From assembly GCF_014652855.1 (NCBI RefSeq), contig NZ_BMZP01000024.1:1-60256 (forward strand): 60,256 bases of DNA. The letters run 5' to 3'. Positions 12,201-20,711 of the stretch are shown here, piece after piece; position 1 is the first letter of the stretch, and every line of letters begins with the position of its first letter. This DNA is from Novosphingobium pokkalii. Lineage in GTDB: Bacteria; Pseudomonadota; Alphaproteobacteria; Sphingomonadales; Sphingomonadaceae. The notes under the pieces are model-generated. The model was not told where the DNA came from and made no database searches. It worked only from the letters and a program-made list of their open reading frames with translations. The position numbers and the translations under genes are program-made.

Positions 12201-13747
12201 GCTATCGCGGCTTCTCGTTCCAGCCGCTCTATGGCCAGATGCCCACGGGCAACGCGATCGCTTTCCTCAAGCCCGGGCAGAGCCTGCCGGGCCTCAACAT
12301 GCCGGTCACCGGCCCTTCGGCAGCGGTGGTGCGCAACCCGCGCGATCCCTATGGCACTGTGCTGGTGATCATGGGCCGCGATGATGGCGAGCTGCGCCTG
12401 GCTGCGGCCGCCGTCTCTTCGGGCCGGGGCGTGTTCGGCGGCGCCAAGATGAATTTCGACGGGGCGCGCGTGCCCAGCTATCCGCGCTATGGCGCGCCGC
12501 GCTGGATCACCACCGATCACGCGGTCAAGCTGGGCGAGATCATGGAGCCTTACGCGCTCCAGGGCATGGGCCTGCCGCCCGGCCCGCTGACCGCGCGGTT
12601 CCGCGTTGCGCCCGACCTGTTCTTCTGGCCACGCCAGGGCGGCACGCTCAACCTCACCTATCGCTATCCGCTGGCCAAGTGGATGGATCGCAAGGCCTCG
12701 CGCCTCGACATCTCGATCAACAGCCAGTTCCTCAAGACTCTGCCGCTCGCGGGAAGCTGGTGGAGCGACTGGTTCGGGGCGAGTGGGGCCAAGAGCTTTG
12801 ACGGGTCCGCCAGCCTTACCCTGCCGCGCTACAACCTGTTCGGCCAGAACGACCTGGTGTTCGATTACAACCTGATCCTGGCCGACAAGCAGAAGTGCAC
12901 CGGCACCCTGCCCGACAACGTGCGGGTGGCGATCGATCCGACCTCCACGATCGATCTCAGCCACGCCTACCACGCGCTCGAAATGCCCGATCTCGCCACC
13001 TTCGCGGGCGCCGGCTATCCGTTCACGATCCGCCCCGACCTGGGCGAGACGACCGTGCTGATGAGCCGCAACCCGACGCCGGCCTCGGTCGAGGCGTTCC
13101 TCAACCTGATGGGCCGCTTTGGTGACAGCACCGGCATCGCGCCCACCGGAGTGACCGTGGCCGAAGGCATCGATCCCGATCGCCTGTCGAGCCAGGACAT
13201 CCTGGTGATCGGCAGCTCGGCGATTGCCGGGGCCGGCCAGGTCTTTGCCAACGCGCCGCTGCACTGGGACGGGCATGGGCTGAAAGTCTCGGAAAAGAGC
13301 CCGCTGCAATACGTGACCTCGCTGTTTTCCGATCGCGGCCTGACCAACGAGGCCGATGTCGAGCCGATGATCCACGCCGCGCGCGGCTTTGCCGGCATCG
13401 TCAGCTTCCAGTCGCCCTATGCGTCTGACCGCACGGTGGTGGCGCTGGTGGCCGATGATGCGGCCGACCTGCCGCCGCTGGTCGATGGCATGGCCGACTC
13501 CAAGATCAACGCGCAGATCCAGGGTGACCTGTCGGTGGCAACCGGCGATGGCATGTCCAGTTTTGCCATTGGTTCAACCTATTGGGTCGGCAGCCTGCCG
13601 ATCTGGATGAAAGTGGCGTTCTGGTTCAGCCAACGCCCCTTGCTGATGGCGTTCGGTACGCTCATTCTGGCGCTGGGGCTCACCGGCCCTGCCTATGCCT
13701 ATTTCCGCCGTCAGGCCCGCCTCCGCCTGGGTGCAAAGGATGAATGA
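9293..13747 (+). CDS. bcsAB: Fused cellulose synthase BcsA-BcsB
   Basis: One uninterrupted 1484-residue frame encodes both synthase subunits. The BcsA part has N-terminal membrane segments and a family-2 glycosyltransferase with DDG (173-175), DCD (221-223), TED (316-318) and QRIRW (354-358). More membrane helices follow, then a PilZ domain (about 555-665, with DISMGG) expected to bind c-di-GMP. A lysine/alanine-rich linker at about 695-738 leads to a hydrophobic segment and an Ala-rich stretch like a signal/anchor. The BcsB part, with its carbohydrate-binding periplasmic domains, ends in one C-terminal membrane helix. It polymerises UDP-glucose into beta-1,4-glucan and extrudes it. The fusion resembles AcsAB of acetic acid bacteria; most operons encode the subunits separately. 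Confidence 0.94.
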   Translation: MIALLRNPANLLRLGTFVLLALTALVVIGVPLDLKQQWLLAGGTIVGMMVLSRWKSRKGSLAIGILAIITSTRYIFWRTTQTLSFGTPFEALFGTGLYLAELYAWVLLILGFLQTTWPLERPVAEIEGDPETWPTVDVYIPTYNESLDIVRNTVFAAMDMDYPHDRFKVFILDDGRRPEFRAFAREAGCGYITRDNNLHAKAGNLNAAMKKTEGELIAIFDCDHVPTRAFLQLTVAYFQKERKLALMQTPHFFYSPDPVQRNLATAKNMPGEGDLFYGPVQGGNDLWNATFFCGSCAVIRREALMETNGFAGETVTEDAHTALKLQRTGWSTAYISARLSAGLATERLVLHIGQRIRWARGMTQILRIENPLLGPGLKWQQRLCYLNAMLHFQFPLPRICFLTSPLAYLIFGQNIIAASASLIFAYAAPHLFCSQVTAERSQAGERRPFWGEVYETILAFHLVAPTVMTWFNPRKGKFNVTDKGDLLDRTFFDWAIVKPHLICMATIVFGIVLAIGKRVFFQHLFNVQLDTLALNVAWALFSLIILTAAVSVARETRQARQTIRVSAELPVAVHFSSGHVVDGTTIDISMGGAAIELPAELPVGDATVTDIVLAMGDDRLAVPVETVRRTRGRAFVRYQPLDTLGQRRLVRAVMGRADAWQRAAPPEIVPGLRSLRDILLVDVLTIKRMLLLNRAERKAAKEDQRRAAEAAKAAARLAEEQAKADAKVAAKEEKRKKRAAMAAAAAMFLALPLVGGLLAPQPVQAATVAAPAAAATSAGGVARERLTFKDLRIKNAVRLQGTRGEISIPFGVRKNQVVTDASITLQLAWSPAMLGDLSQLVVLVNGEVVQTVPLRPQDSGGQVLTLPINPALFLPGDNQLNLRLIGHYARDCEDPFNSVLWANVSNTRSWLDITTQALPNVPDLSRLPGPFFDRALNTTLKMPFVFAGQPHKGELEAAAAMAGWLGSMASYRGFSFQPLYGQMPTGNAIAFLKPGQSLPGLNMPVTGPSAAVVRNPRDPYGTVLVIMGRDDGELRLAAAAVSSGRGVFGGAKMNFDGARVPSYPRYGAPRWITTDHAVKLGEIMEPYALQGMGLPPGPLTARFRVAPDLFFWPRQGGTLNLTYRYPLAKWMDRKASRLDISINSQFLKTLPLAGSWWSDWFGASGAKSFDGSASLTLPRYNLFGQNDLVFDYNLILADKQKCTGTLPDNVRVAIDPTSTIDLSHAYHALEMPDLATFAGAGYPFTIRPDLGETTVLMSRNPTPASVEAFLNLMGRFGDSTGIAPTGVTVAEGIDPDRLSSQDILVIGSSAIAGAGQVFANAPLHWDGHGLKVSEKSPLQYVTSLFSDRGLTNEADVEPMIHAARGFAGIVSFQSPYASDRTVVALVADDAADLPPLVDGMADSKINAQIQGDLSVATGDGMSSFAIGSTYWVGSLPIWMKVAFWFSQRPLLMAFGTLILALGLTGPAYAYFRRQARLRLGAKDE

Positions 13748-13748
13748 G

Positions 13749-16700
13749 ATGTCCGCGCCGATCACCGCTTCCCGTGCCGCTGTTTTCGCCCTGATGGCCT
13801 CGGCCGCGCCGCTGGCCGTGCCGCAGGTGGCGTTTGCCGAAGTGCCGGGGGTGAAAGCGCTGATCGCGCAGGGGCTCTATTGGAAAGGCAAGGGACGGCA
13901 GGATCTGGCCGAACAGGCGCTGCGCCGCGCCCTGGCGCTGGACCCGGGCAATGCGGAAGCGCGGCGGGCACTGGCTGGTGGCAACGCGGCCCCGGCGGCC
14001 AAGCCTGCCCCGGCACCGGCCAGGGTTGCTGCCGCACCCAAGCCGCAGCCGCGCCCTGCCGCCCGGCCTGCCCCGAAGCCGGCCCAGCAGCCAGCAGGCC
14101 GTCCGGCCGTGGCTCGGGCCGAAGCACCCGCTGCGCCACAGCCCAGCCCGCGCCAGCGCGCGGCCGATAGCGCCGGCAAGCAGCGCATGGCCGGGTTCGA
14201 CGCGCTGGATGACAACAACCTGGATGCGGCGGCCAGCCGGTTCCAGAAGGCCTTGGGCGTCAACCGCAACGATGGCGATGCGCTGGGGGGGCTGGGCATC
14301 GTGCGCCTGCGCCAGAGCCGCTTTGCCGAAGCGCGCGACCTGCTCGAACAGGCTTCGCGCCAGCCCAATCCCGGCCGGTGGAGCGAGGCGCTGTCTGCCG
14401 CACGGTTCTATGCCGGCATGGAGCAGGCGCGCACGCTGCTGGCCCGCGGTCAGACCGACCAGGCCCAGGCCACGGCCGAAGCGCTGGTGCGCTCCGGCTT
14501 TGCCCAGACCGGCCCGGCGCTGGAACTGCTGGCCGATATCTATGAACGCCAGGGCCGCTATGCCGATGCGGCCGATTTCTATCGCCAGGCAGCCGAAACC
14601 AGCGGCGCGCAGACCGACCAGCGCTTGCAGAGCCGCGCCGCACGCGGCCGCGCGCTGGCAGCCGTGGCGCGGGGCGATGACCTGACCGCCGAGCAGGAAT
14701 TCCAGGGCGGCTTGATGCTCGACCAGAGCGACCCGTGGATCCGCTATGAATTCGCGCGCTTCCTGATCCGCCATGGCCGCAGCGTGGAGGCCGAATCGCT
14801 GATCGGCACGCTCACCCAGTCGAGCGATCCCGATGCGCTCTATGCTGCCGCGCTGATCGATTCCGACCTGGGGCGCAATGCCGCCGCCGATGCCCTGATC
14901 GACCGCATTCCCGAAACCCAGCGCACCCCGGCGATGCGCAACTTTGCCCTGGGGGTGAAGACCGACAGCGCGATCGAGCGGGCCAAGGCGATGGCGGCCG
15001 GTGGCCAGCGCGAACAGGCGGTGGCCGCGTTGCGCCAGTTGGGCGCGATCAAGACGCTGCCGGCCGCGCGCCGGGCCGCGATCGCCAGCGCGCTCTATGA
15101 TCTGGGCGATGGCGTGGGCGCCGGGCAATATGCCCAGGCGGCGATGAGCGGCGATATTGCCGATCTCGAAGGCTATGATTCGGTGGTTCGCGTGCTGGCC
15201 AAGACCGGGCGCGACGATCTCGCCCGCGCGGCGCTGCAAAAGGCGGCCGCGCTGGGCAATACCTCGCCCGAAGGACAGCGCACCCTGGCGCGCATGGCCG
15301 CCGGGCTGGCGGTAGCCACGGCCGATCGCCTGCGCCTCAACGGCCAGTATGCCCAGGCCTTCGACGTTTTGCGCGGGGCCTGGGGCTCTGCGCCCGACAG
15401 CCTGGAAATCCTGGCTGCGCTGGCGCGACTCTATCAATCGGGCGGCATGGCCGCGCGCGCGGCGCAGACGTTCCAGATCGTGCTGACGCGCGACGGGCGC
15501 AACCGCGATGCCCTGCTCGGCCTGGCACAGACCGCGCAGGCGGCGGGTGACAAGGACTTGTCGCAAAGCGCGGCCAACCGTGCGCTCCAGGCCTTTCCGC
15601 AGGATTACCAGGTGCGCCTGACGCTGGCGCAAGTCGCCCAGGCGCGCGGCGATCGCGGCACGGCGGTACGCCTGCTGAAAGAGGCGCGCGCGCTCTATGC
15701 CCGCCAATCGGGCAGCAACGGCATCGATGCGTTCGGGGGCAATCCCTTTGCCGCCGATCCGATGGGCGTGGGCAGTGGCAATCCGTTCCGCGACCAGCCG
15801 GCGATGCAGGCCCAGCCGCAGATCAATCCCTTTGCCCTGGGCAGCGGCACGCGCCTGCCTGCCGCGCAGATGGTGCCGATGGGCGCCATGGGGGCCGCGC
15901 CTGTCGGCGGTAGTGCCTATGCCGCCCCGGCATCGTCGGTGATGGATGGATCGGGCGCTGGCTATGCCGCGCCAGCCAGTTATGCCGCCCCTGCCGGGTA
16001 TGGTGCGCCTGCGAGTTACGGTGCGCAGGGCGGCTATGGTGCTGTTCCCTCCTCCACTCCACTGCCTGCTCCGGCGTTCGGCGGTGGGGGCTTTGGCGCG
16101 GCGCCGGTGGCCTCTCCGTTCGGCGATGCCGCTGCGCCGCTTGCCGCCGGTGGCCCGGTCGATCCGGTCCTGGCCAAGATTTCGGGCGATATCGCGCAAC
16201 TCACCCGCGAAAGCGGGCCGCGCGTCGATCTCGCCACGTCCTATCGCGAGCGCAAAGGGGAGACCGGGCTGTCGCAACTGAGCGACCTGCGCGGTTCGGC
16301 CGAAGTGTCCACCGGCCTTGCCGGCGGCCGCGTGCGCGCGCGGGCCGAAGCGGTGGTGATCGATTCGGGCCGGCCCACGGGGTCGGGCCTGGCACGTTTT
16401 GGTACCAATGCCACGATCGAGGCGCAGGCCATCGTCGACCAGAAGGCCTCGGCGCTGGTCCAGGCCGATACCCAGCACCGCTCCGGCGTGGCGCTGAGCG
16501 TGGGCTATGACAGCAAGCTGGTGCAGGCCGATGTCGGCACCACGCCGGTGGGCATGGGCCAGACCCAAGTGCAATTCCATGCCGGGGTGACGCCGGGCCT
16601 GGGCAATGGTGTGCAGGCGCAGGCCTGGGTGGAGCGCCGCCCGGTGACCGACAGCGTGATTTCCTATTCCGGCACGCGCGATCCGGTCACGGGGCAGACC

Positions 16701-17324
16701 TGGGGCCAGGTGATGCGGCTGGGCGCGGGCGGGGGCCTCTCGGTCGATCGCAACGGCAGCGGCGCCTATGGCACGGTCGCGTTCAATCGCTACACCGGCA
16801 CCAACGTGGCCGAAAACCGTGGCGTGGAAGCCAATGCCGGCGGCTATCTGCGGGTCTATCGCAGCGAGCATTCCTCGATCACCAGCGGGATCAACGTCAA
16901 CTACCAGTCGTATGACAACCCGCAGAACTACTTCACCTATGGCCATGGCGGCTATTTCAGCCCGCAGAGCTTCCTCTCGGTCAGCTTCCCGGTGCGCTAT
17001 GCGCTGGACAAGGACCAGTTGAGTGTGCGTGCGGCGGTCACGCCCGGTTACCAGAGCTACAACCAGAACGAAGTGGCGCTCTATCCCACCGATCCGGCCC
17101 GCCAGGCCGTGCTCGATGCGCTCAAGACGCAGGATAGCGACGTGCGCGCCCGCTATGACAGCTTGAGCAAGACGGGCTTTGCCCTCTCTGCCGAAGGCTC
17201 GCTGTACTACCAGATCAGCCCGTCCACCCGCATCGGGGGCGAGGCGAGTTACAATACCTTTGGCAGCTATGACGAGCTTCGCTCGACCATCGGCATCCGC
17301 CAGAGTTTGGGAGCGACCAAATGA
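13749..17324 (+). CDS. bcsC: Cellulose export outer-membrane protein BcsC (TPR plus beta-barrel)
   Basis: A protein of about 1191 residues. The ATG at 13749 is preferred because AAAGGA sits about 8 bases upstream and the product then begins with a signal peptide ending near VPQVAFAEVPG. Roughly residues 25-650 are tetratricopeptide repeats. A Gly/Ala/Pro/Tyr-rich linker follows (about 660-800), then a C-terminal BcsC beta-barrel (about 815-1191) ending in STIGIRQSLG. It guides cellulose through the periplasm and outer membrane. The start is two bases after the bcsAB stop, and the stop overlaps bcsD. Another ATG at 13740 is possible. Confidence 0.92.
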   Translation: MSAPITASRAAVFALMASAAPLAVPQVAFAEVPGVKALIAQGLYWKGKGRQDLAEQALRRALALDPGNAEARRALAGGNAAPAAKPAPAPARVAAAPKPQPRPAARPAPKPAQQPAGRPAVARAEAPAAPQPSPRQRAADSAGKQRMAGFDALDDNNLDAAASRFQKALGVNRNDGDALGGLGIVRLRQSRFAEARDLLEQASRQPNPGRWSEALSAARFYAGMEQARTLLARGQTDQAQATAEALVRSGFAQTGPALELLADIYERQGRYADAADFYRQAAETSGAQTDQRLQSRAARGRALAAVARGDDLTAEQEFQGGLMLDQSDPWIRYEFARFLIRHGRSVEAESLIGTLTQSSDPDALYAAALIDSDLGRNAAADALIDRIPETQRTPAMRNFALGVKTDSAIERAKAMAAGGQREQAVAALRQLGAIKTLPAARRAAIASALYDLGDGVGAGQYAQAAMSGDIADLEGYDSVVRVLAKTGRDDLARAALQKAAALGNTSPEGQRTLARMAAGLAVATADRLRLNGQYAQAFDVLRGAWGSAPDSLEILAALARLYQSGGMAARAAQTFQIVLTRDGRNRDALLGLAQTAQAAGDKDLSQSAANRALQAFPQDYQVRLTLAQVAQARGDRGTAVRLLKEARALYARQSGSNGIDAFGGNPFAADPMGVGSGNPFRDQPAMQAQPQINPFALGSGTRLPAAQMVPMGAMGAAPVGGSAYAAPASSVMDGSGAGYAAPASYAAPAGYGAPASYGAQGGYGAVPSSTPLPAPAFGGGGFGAAPVASPFGDAAAPLAAGGPVDPVLAKISGDIAQLTRESGPRVDLATSYRERKGETGLSQLSDLRGSAEVSTGLAGGRVRARAEAVVIDSGRPTGSGLARFGTNATIEAQAIVDQKASALVQADTQHRSGVALSVGYDSKLVQADVGTTPVGMGQTQVQFHAGVTPGLGNGVQAQAWVERRPVTDSVISYSGTRDPVTGQTWGQVMRLGAGGGLSVDRNGSGAYGTVAFNRYTGTNVAENRGVEANAGGYLRVYRSEHSSITSGINVNYQSYDNPQNYFTYGHGGYFSPQSFLSVSFPVRYALDKDQLSVRAAVTPGYQSYNQNEVALYPTDPARQAVLDALKTQDSDVRARYDSLSKTGFALSAEGSLYYQISPSTRIGGEASYNTFGSYDELRSTIGIRQSLGATK

Positions 17325-17788
17325 TGTTTGAGGACCCGAAGACACCGCGCGTGTCCAGCGCGTTCCGAGCCACGCCACCTGCCGGAGCCAGCTTCCTGGT
17401 GGCGATGATCGCCCGCGAGCTGGCCAGCGCCGCCACCGAAGACCAGAGCCACGGGTTCTACGTGGCAGTGGGCAAGCGCATTGCCGATTTCGTACCGCTC
17501 GACGATGTGGAAGACCTGGGCACGATGACCGCGCGCATCAATGCGCTGTGGGCCACGCTGGGCTGGGGCAGCGCGGTGGTGACGGTGGAAGACAGCGCGA
17601 TCGTGGTGCGCCAGGACGGGCTCTATCCCGAAACCGAGGCGGAAATCGCCGATCCCTGGAAAGCCCTGCTGCCGCCCTTGATGGAAGGCACCTATGACAG
17701 TTGGTTCCGCATGATGGGCAGCAGCCAGGCCCTGGCGACCACGGCGGAGTGGAAGGAACAGACGCTTGAAATCCGGCATGGCCGCTGA
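17321..17788 (+). CDS. bcsD: Cellulose synthase subunit D
   Basis: A 155-residue protein matching AcsD/BcsD in size and in stretches such as FLVAMIARELAS, WGSAVVTVEDSAIVVRQ and LMEGTYDSWFRMMGS. In Komagataeibacter, BcsD forms octameric periplasmic rings that order nascent glucan chains into crystalline ribbons. Its presence marks a type I-like bcs operon. It overlaps bcsC by four bases and bcsZ at its end. Confidence 0.9.
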   Translation: MMFEDPKTPRVSSAFRATPPAGASFLVAMIARELASAATEDQSHGFYVAVGKRIADFVPLDDVEDLGTMTARINALWATLGWGSAVVTVEDSAIVVRQDGLYPETEAEIADPWKALLPPLMEGTYDSWFRMMGSSQALATTAEWKEQTLEIRHGR

Positions 17789-18818
17789 CACGGTGCACGA
17801 TACGGGTCGCAGGGGTATCGATCGGCGGGGTTTCGGGTTCGGGTTGCTGGTGGCCTTCACCGCCGCCTGCGCCCCGGGACGGCAGAGCAAGGCGATGGGC
17901 GCAGGTGGCGATTGGGATACGTTCAAGGCGCGTTTCCTCGATCCCTCGGGCCGCATCGTCGATCCGCAGAACGGCGGCATCAGCCATAGCGAGGGGCAGA
18001 GCTATGGCCTGGTCCTGGCGCTGGAGGCCGAAGACCGCGCCACGTTCGAGCTGATCGCGGACTGGACCAACGACAACCTTCTGCGCAGCGATGTGGCGCT
18101 GCATGCATGGAAATACGATCCGAGCAGTCCGGACCGGGTGCCCGATCGCAACAACGCCACCGATGGCGACATCCTGATCGCCTGGGCGCTGGAGCGGGCC
18201 GGGCGCCAGTGGGGGCGGGGCGAATGGCGCACCCGTTCGGCCGCGATCCGTGCGGCGATCCGCCAGCGGCTGGTGGTCGATCGCTTTGGCATGAAGCTGC
18301 TGCTGCCGGGGCTGGAAGGGTTCCAGCAGAACGGCCGGGTGATCGTCAATCCGTCGTACTTCATCTGGCCCGCGTTTCGCAGCTTTGCCGAATGGGATGG
18401 GCCAGGGGTGTGGCAGCCGCTGGCCGATGATGCCACCGCAATTCTCGCCCAGGCGCGCTTTGGCCAATATCGCCTGCCGGCCGATTGGGTGGAAGTGGCC
18501 GGCCCCGGGCAATATGCCCTGGCCCCCGGGCACGATCCGCGCTTCGGCTTCGATGCCATCCGCGTGCCGCTCTATGCCATGGCCGGCCATCGCACCGGCC
18601 TGGTGCAGCCGGTCGCCGATTTCTGGCGGCAGTGCTTGGCGCAGGGGCAGCCGATCCCGGCGTGGATCGACCTCAACACCGGCGAGCGCGCGCCCTTTGC
18701 CGTGTCCAACGGCGGCGCAGCGATTGCCAGCAAGCTGATCGGCACCAAGCCGCCGCTGGGCCTGGCGCCGGAGTATTTCGGCGCTTCGCTGCAAATGCTT
18801 GTCACGGCATTGACGTAA
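17778..18818 (+). CDS. bcsZ: Glycoside hydrolase family 8 endoglucanase
   Basis: A GH8 endo-1,4-beta-glucanase of about 346 residues, required for correct cellulose export in most bcs operons. The acid catalyst lies in SHSEGQSYG and the second catalytic acid region in NNATDGDILIAW. The N-terminus has a twin-arginine-like motif (DRRGFGFGLLVAF) followed by TAAC, so it may be a Tat-exported, possibly lipid-anchored protein. The lipobox is not ideal. The ATG at 17778 overlaps bcsD; an in-frame TTG at 17766 is an alternative start. It is the last recognisable bcs gene. Confidence 0.9.
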   Translation: MAADTVHDTGRRGIDRRGFGFGLLVAFTAACAPGRQSKAMGAGGDWDTFKARFLDPSGRIVDPQNGGISHSEGQSYGLVLALEAEDRATFELIADWTNDNLLRSDVALHAWKYDPSSPDRVPDRNNATDGDILIAWALERAGRQWGRGEWRTRSAAIRAAIRQRLVVDRFGMKLLLPGLEGFQQNGRVIVNPSYFIWPAFRSFAEWDGPGVWQPLADDATAILAQARFGQYRLPADWVEVAGPGQYALAPGHDPRFGFDAIRVPLYAMAGHRTGLVQPVADFWRQCLAQGQPIPAWIDLNTGERAPFAVSNGGAAIASKLIGTKPPLGLAPEYFGASLQMLVTALT

Positions 18819-18878
18819 CACCTGAAACAATACCGGATGGGCTTGCCAAGCGGCGCCGGCAAGCCCACCTTGCGGCAA

Positions 18879-19766
18879 ATGACCGAAGAAGAAATCAACC
18901 GCCAGCTCGTCAACCGCAAGTTCTACAAGGCCGAGCAGGAAGCCGGGTTCGCGCAAAGCCACCCCAAGACCACCCCCCAGCAGCAGGATCCGGCCTATCG
19001 CCTCGCGTTTGGCGATACCGACTTCCTGTTGCGCGAGGAACTGCGCCCGGTGCGCTTCCAGCTTGAACTGCTCAAGGCAGAGATGCTGCTGGAAGAGGCC
19101 GATATCGGCTCCACCCTGGTGATCTATGGCTCTGCCCGCATCCCCGCGCCCGACGCTGTCGAGGCCGCGCTGGCCACGGCCACCACGCCCGAACGCAAGG
19201 CCGTGATCGAGCGGCTGGCGAGCAAGTCGAAGTATTACGAAGAAGCGCGCAAGCTGGCCCGCTATGCCTCCACCTGCGGCGTGGTGGAAGAAGGCAAGCG
19301 CCAGTTCGTGGTCTGCTCGGGCGGTGGCCCATCGATCATGGAAGCAGCCAACCGGGGCGCGGTGGACGTGGGCGCGGATTCGATCGGCCTCAACATCGTG
19401 CTGCCGCACGAGCAGGCGCCCAATCCCTATGTCACGCCGCACCTCTCGTTCCAGTTCCACTATTTCGCGCTGCGCAAGATGCACTTCCTGATGCGCGCGC
19501 GGGCCGTGGCGGTGTTCCCGGGCGGCTTCGGCACGTTCGACGAATTCTTCGAGCTGCTGACCCTGATCCAGACCGGCAAGATGAAGCCGATCCCGGTGCT
19601 GCTGTTCGGCGGCGACTACTGGAACAAGGTGATCAACTTCCGCGCCATTGCCGAGGAAGGGGTGATCAATTTCGAGGATCTCGACCTGTTCAAGCCGGTG
19701 GAAACCGCGGAGGAAGCCTGGGCCGAGATCGTCAAGTTCTATGAACTGGATTGCGGCGCGGAATGA
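18879..19766 (+). CDS. LOG-family (TIGR00730-like) Rossmann-fold protein
   Basis: About 295 residues with the LOG/'lysine decarboxylase-like' signature PGGFGTFDEFFE and a preceding VCSGGGPSIMEAANRGA nucleotide-binding segment. Family members hydrolyse nucleoside 5'-monophosphates or cytokinin ribotides. This longer, N-terminally extended subclass is mostly uncharacterised, so a nucleosidase role is inferred. The ATG at 18879 (MTEEEINRQLVNRKF) gives a sensible start. An in-frame ATG at 18837 would add 14 residues. No strong ribosome-binding site decides between them. It lies 60 bp after bcsZ and may be read from the same transcript, but no functional link is known. Confidence 0.85.
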   Translation: MTEEEINRQLVNRKFYKAEQEAGFAQSHPKTTPQQQDPAYRLAFGDTDFLLREELRPVRFQLELLKAEMLLEEADIGSTLVIYGSARIPAPDAVEAALATATTPERKAVIERLASKSKYYEEARKLARYASTCGVVEEGKRQFVVCSGGGPSIMEAANRGAVDVGADSIGLNIVLPHEQAPNPYVTPHLSFQFHYFALRKMHFLMRARAVAVFPGGFGTFDEFFELLTLIQTGKMKPIPVLLFGGDYWNKVINFRAIAEEGVINFEDLDLFKPVETAEEAWAEIVKFYELDCGAE

Positions 19767-19834
19767 GCGCGTTTGGCCCTCCCTCCGCATGGCGGGGGGA
19801 GGGTATCCTCTGTGCCAGGCGCACAGGTGGAGCG

Positions 19835-19914
19835 GTACCCCGGGTCAAGCCCGGGGTGACGGAGAAGAGAAATCTCTCAAATCTTTCGTCACCCCGGACT
19901 TGATCCGGGGTCCC
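19835..19914. repeat. Long intergenic inverted repeat between the LOG gene and thiD
   Basis: Arms at 19835-19861 and 19887-19914 share the core ACCCCGG(G/A)CTTGA(C/T)CCGGGGT as an imperfect inverted repeat around a 25-bp AT-richer loop. Such 'accccgggtcaagcccggggtgacg' palindromes are dispersed in many alphaproteobacterial genomes. It ends two bases from the thiD stop and lies between convergent genes, so it could also serve as a bidirectional terminator. A smaller GC hairpin (CCCTCC/GGGAGG) is at about 19781-19803. Confidence 0.85.
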
Positions 19915-19915
19915 G

Positions 19916-20701
19916 CTAGATGCTTTCGATGAGAGCCGCCCTGACCGCATGATGCCCCATCGGGCCGTGCCCGCTGCCCAGGCCGGGGGCGGCGAGCAGG
20001 GCGGCGCGCACGAAGGTGCGGGCGCGCTCGACTGCCTGTTCCAGGCCGGCGCCGCGGCCCAGTTCGGTGGCGATTGCGCTCGAGAGGGTGCAGCCGGTGC
20101 CGTGGCTGTGGCGCGTGGCGATGCGCGGCGATTGCCAGAGGCGCGGGGCCTGGCCGGGCACCACCAGGCGGTCTTCCACGACCGGCCCCTGCGCGTCGCC
20201 GCCCTTGGCGAGGTAGGCCACGCCGCGCGCAGCCATCGCCGCGTCGCCGCCCAGCGCAGCCAGTTCGGGCACATTGGGCGTGGTCAGCGTGGCCAGAGCC
20301 ATCAGCCGCTCGAACGCGGCAATGGTGGCCGCATCGGCCAAGGCCGCGCCGCTGGTGGCGATCATCACCGGATCGAACACGATCGGCACGCCAAGCGCTT
20401 CCAGCCGATCGGCGACCACAGCGGCGATGGCGGGCGAGCCGAGCATGCCGATCTTGACTGCGTCCACGCCGATATCGGCCACGCAGGCGTCGATCTGCGC
20501 GGCGACCATGGCCGGATCGACCGCGACCACGGCGCTCACGCCCAGCGTGTTCTGCGCGGTGAGTGCGCAGATCGCGGTCATGGCAAAGCCGCCAAGCATG
20601 GTCACCGTCTTGATATCGGCCTGGATACCTGCGCCGCCGCCGGAATCCGAACCGGCGATGGACAGGATGCGGGGCGGTTTCGCAAGAGTCTTTGCGGTCA
20701 T
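19916..20701 (-). CDS. thiD: Hydroxymethylpyrimidine/phosphomethylpyrimidine kinase
   Basis: A 261-residue ribokinase-fold enzyme for thiamine synthesis that phosphorylates HMP and HMP-P to HMP-PP. Diagnostic segments are ILSIAGSDSGGGAGIQADIK, GFAMTAICALTAQNT, FDPVMIATSG and the C-terminal RHSHGTGCTLSSAIATELG with the anion-hole/catalytic region. The ATG at 20699-20701 is preferred over an upstream in-frame ATG at 20719. It follows the NRAMP-like gene by 10 bp on the same strand. The gene's stop is nearly touched by the palindromic repeat. Confidence 0.93.
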   Translation of the reverse strand: MTAKTLAKPPRILSIAGSDSGGGAGIQADIKTVTMLGGFAMTAICALTAQNTLGVSAVVAVDPAMVAAQIDACVADIGVDAVKIGMLGSPAIAAVVADRLEALGVPIVFDPVMIATSGAALADAATIAAFERLMALATLTTPNVPELAALGGDAAMAARGVAYLAKGGDAQGPVVEDRLVVPGQAPRLWQSPRIATRHSHGTGCTLSSAIATELGRGAGLEQAVERARTFVRAALLAAPGLGSGHGPMGHHAVRAALIESI

Positions 20702-20711
20702 GGCGAGCCTT

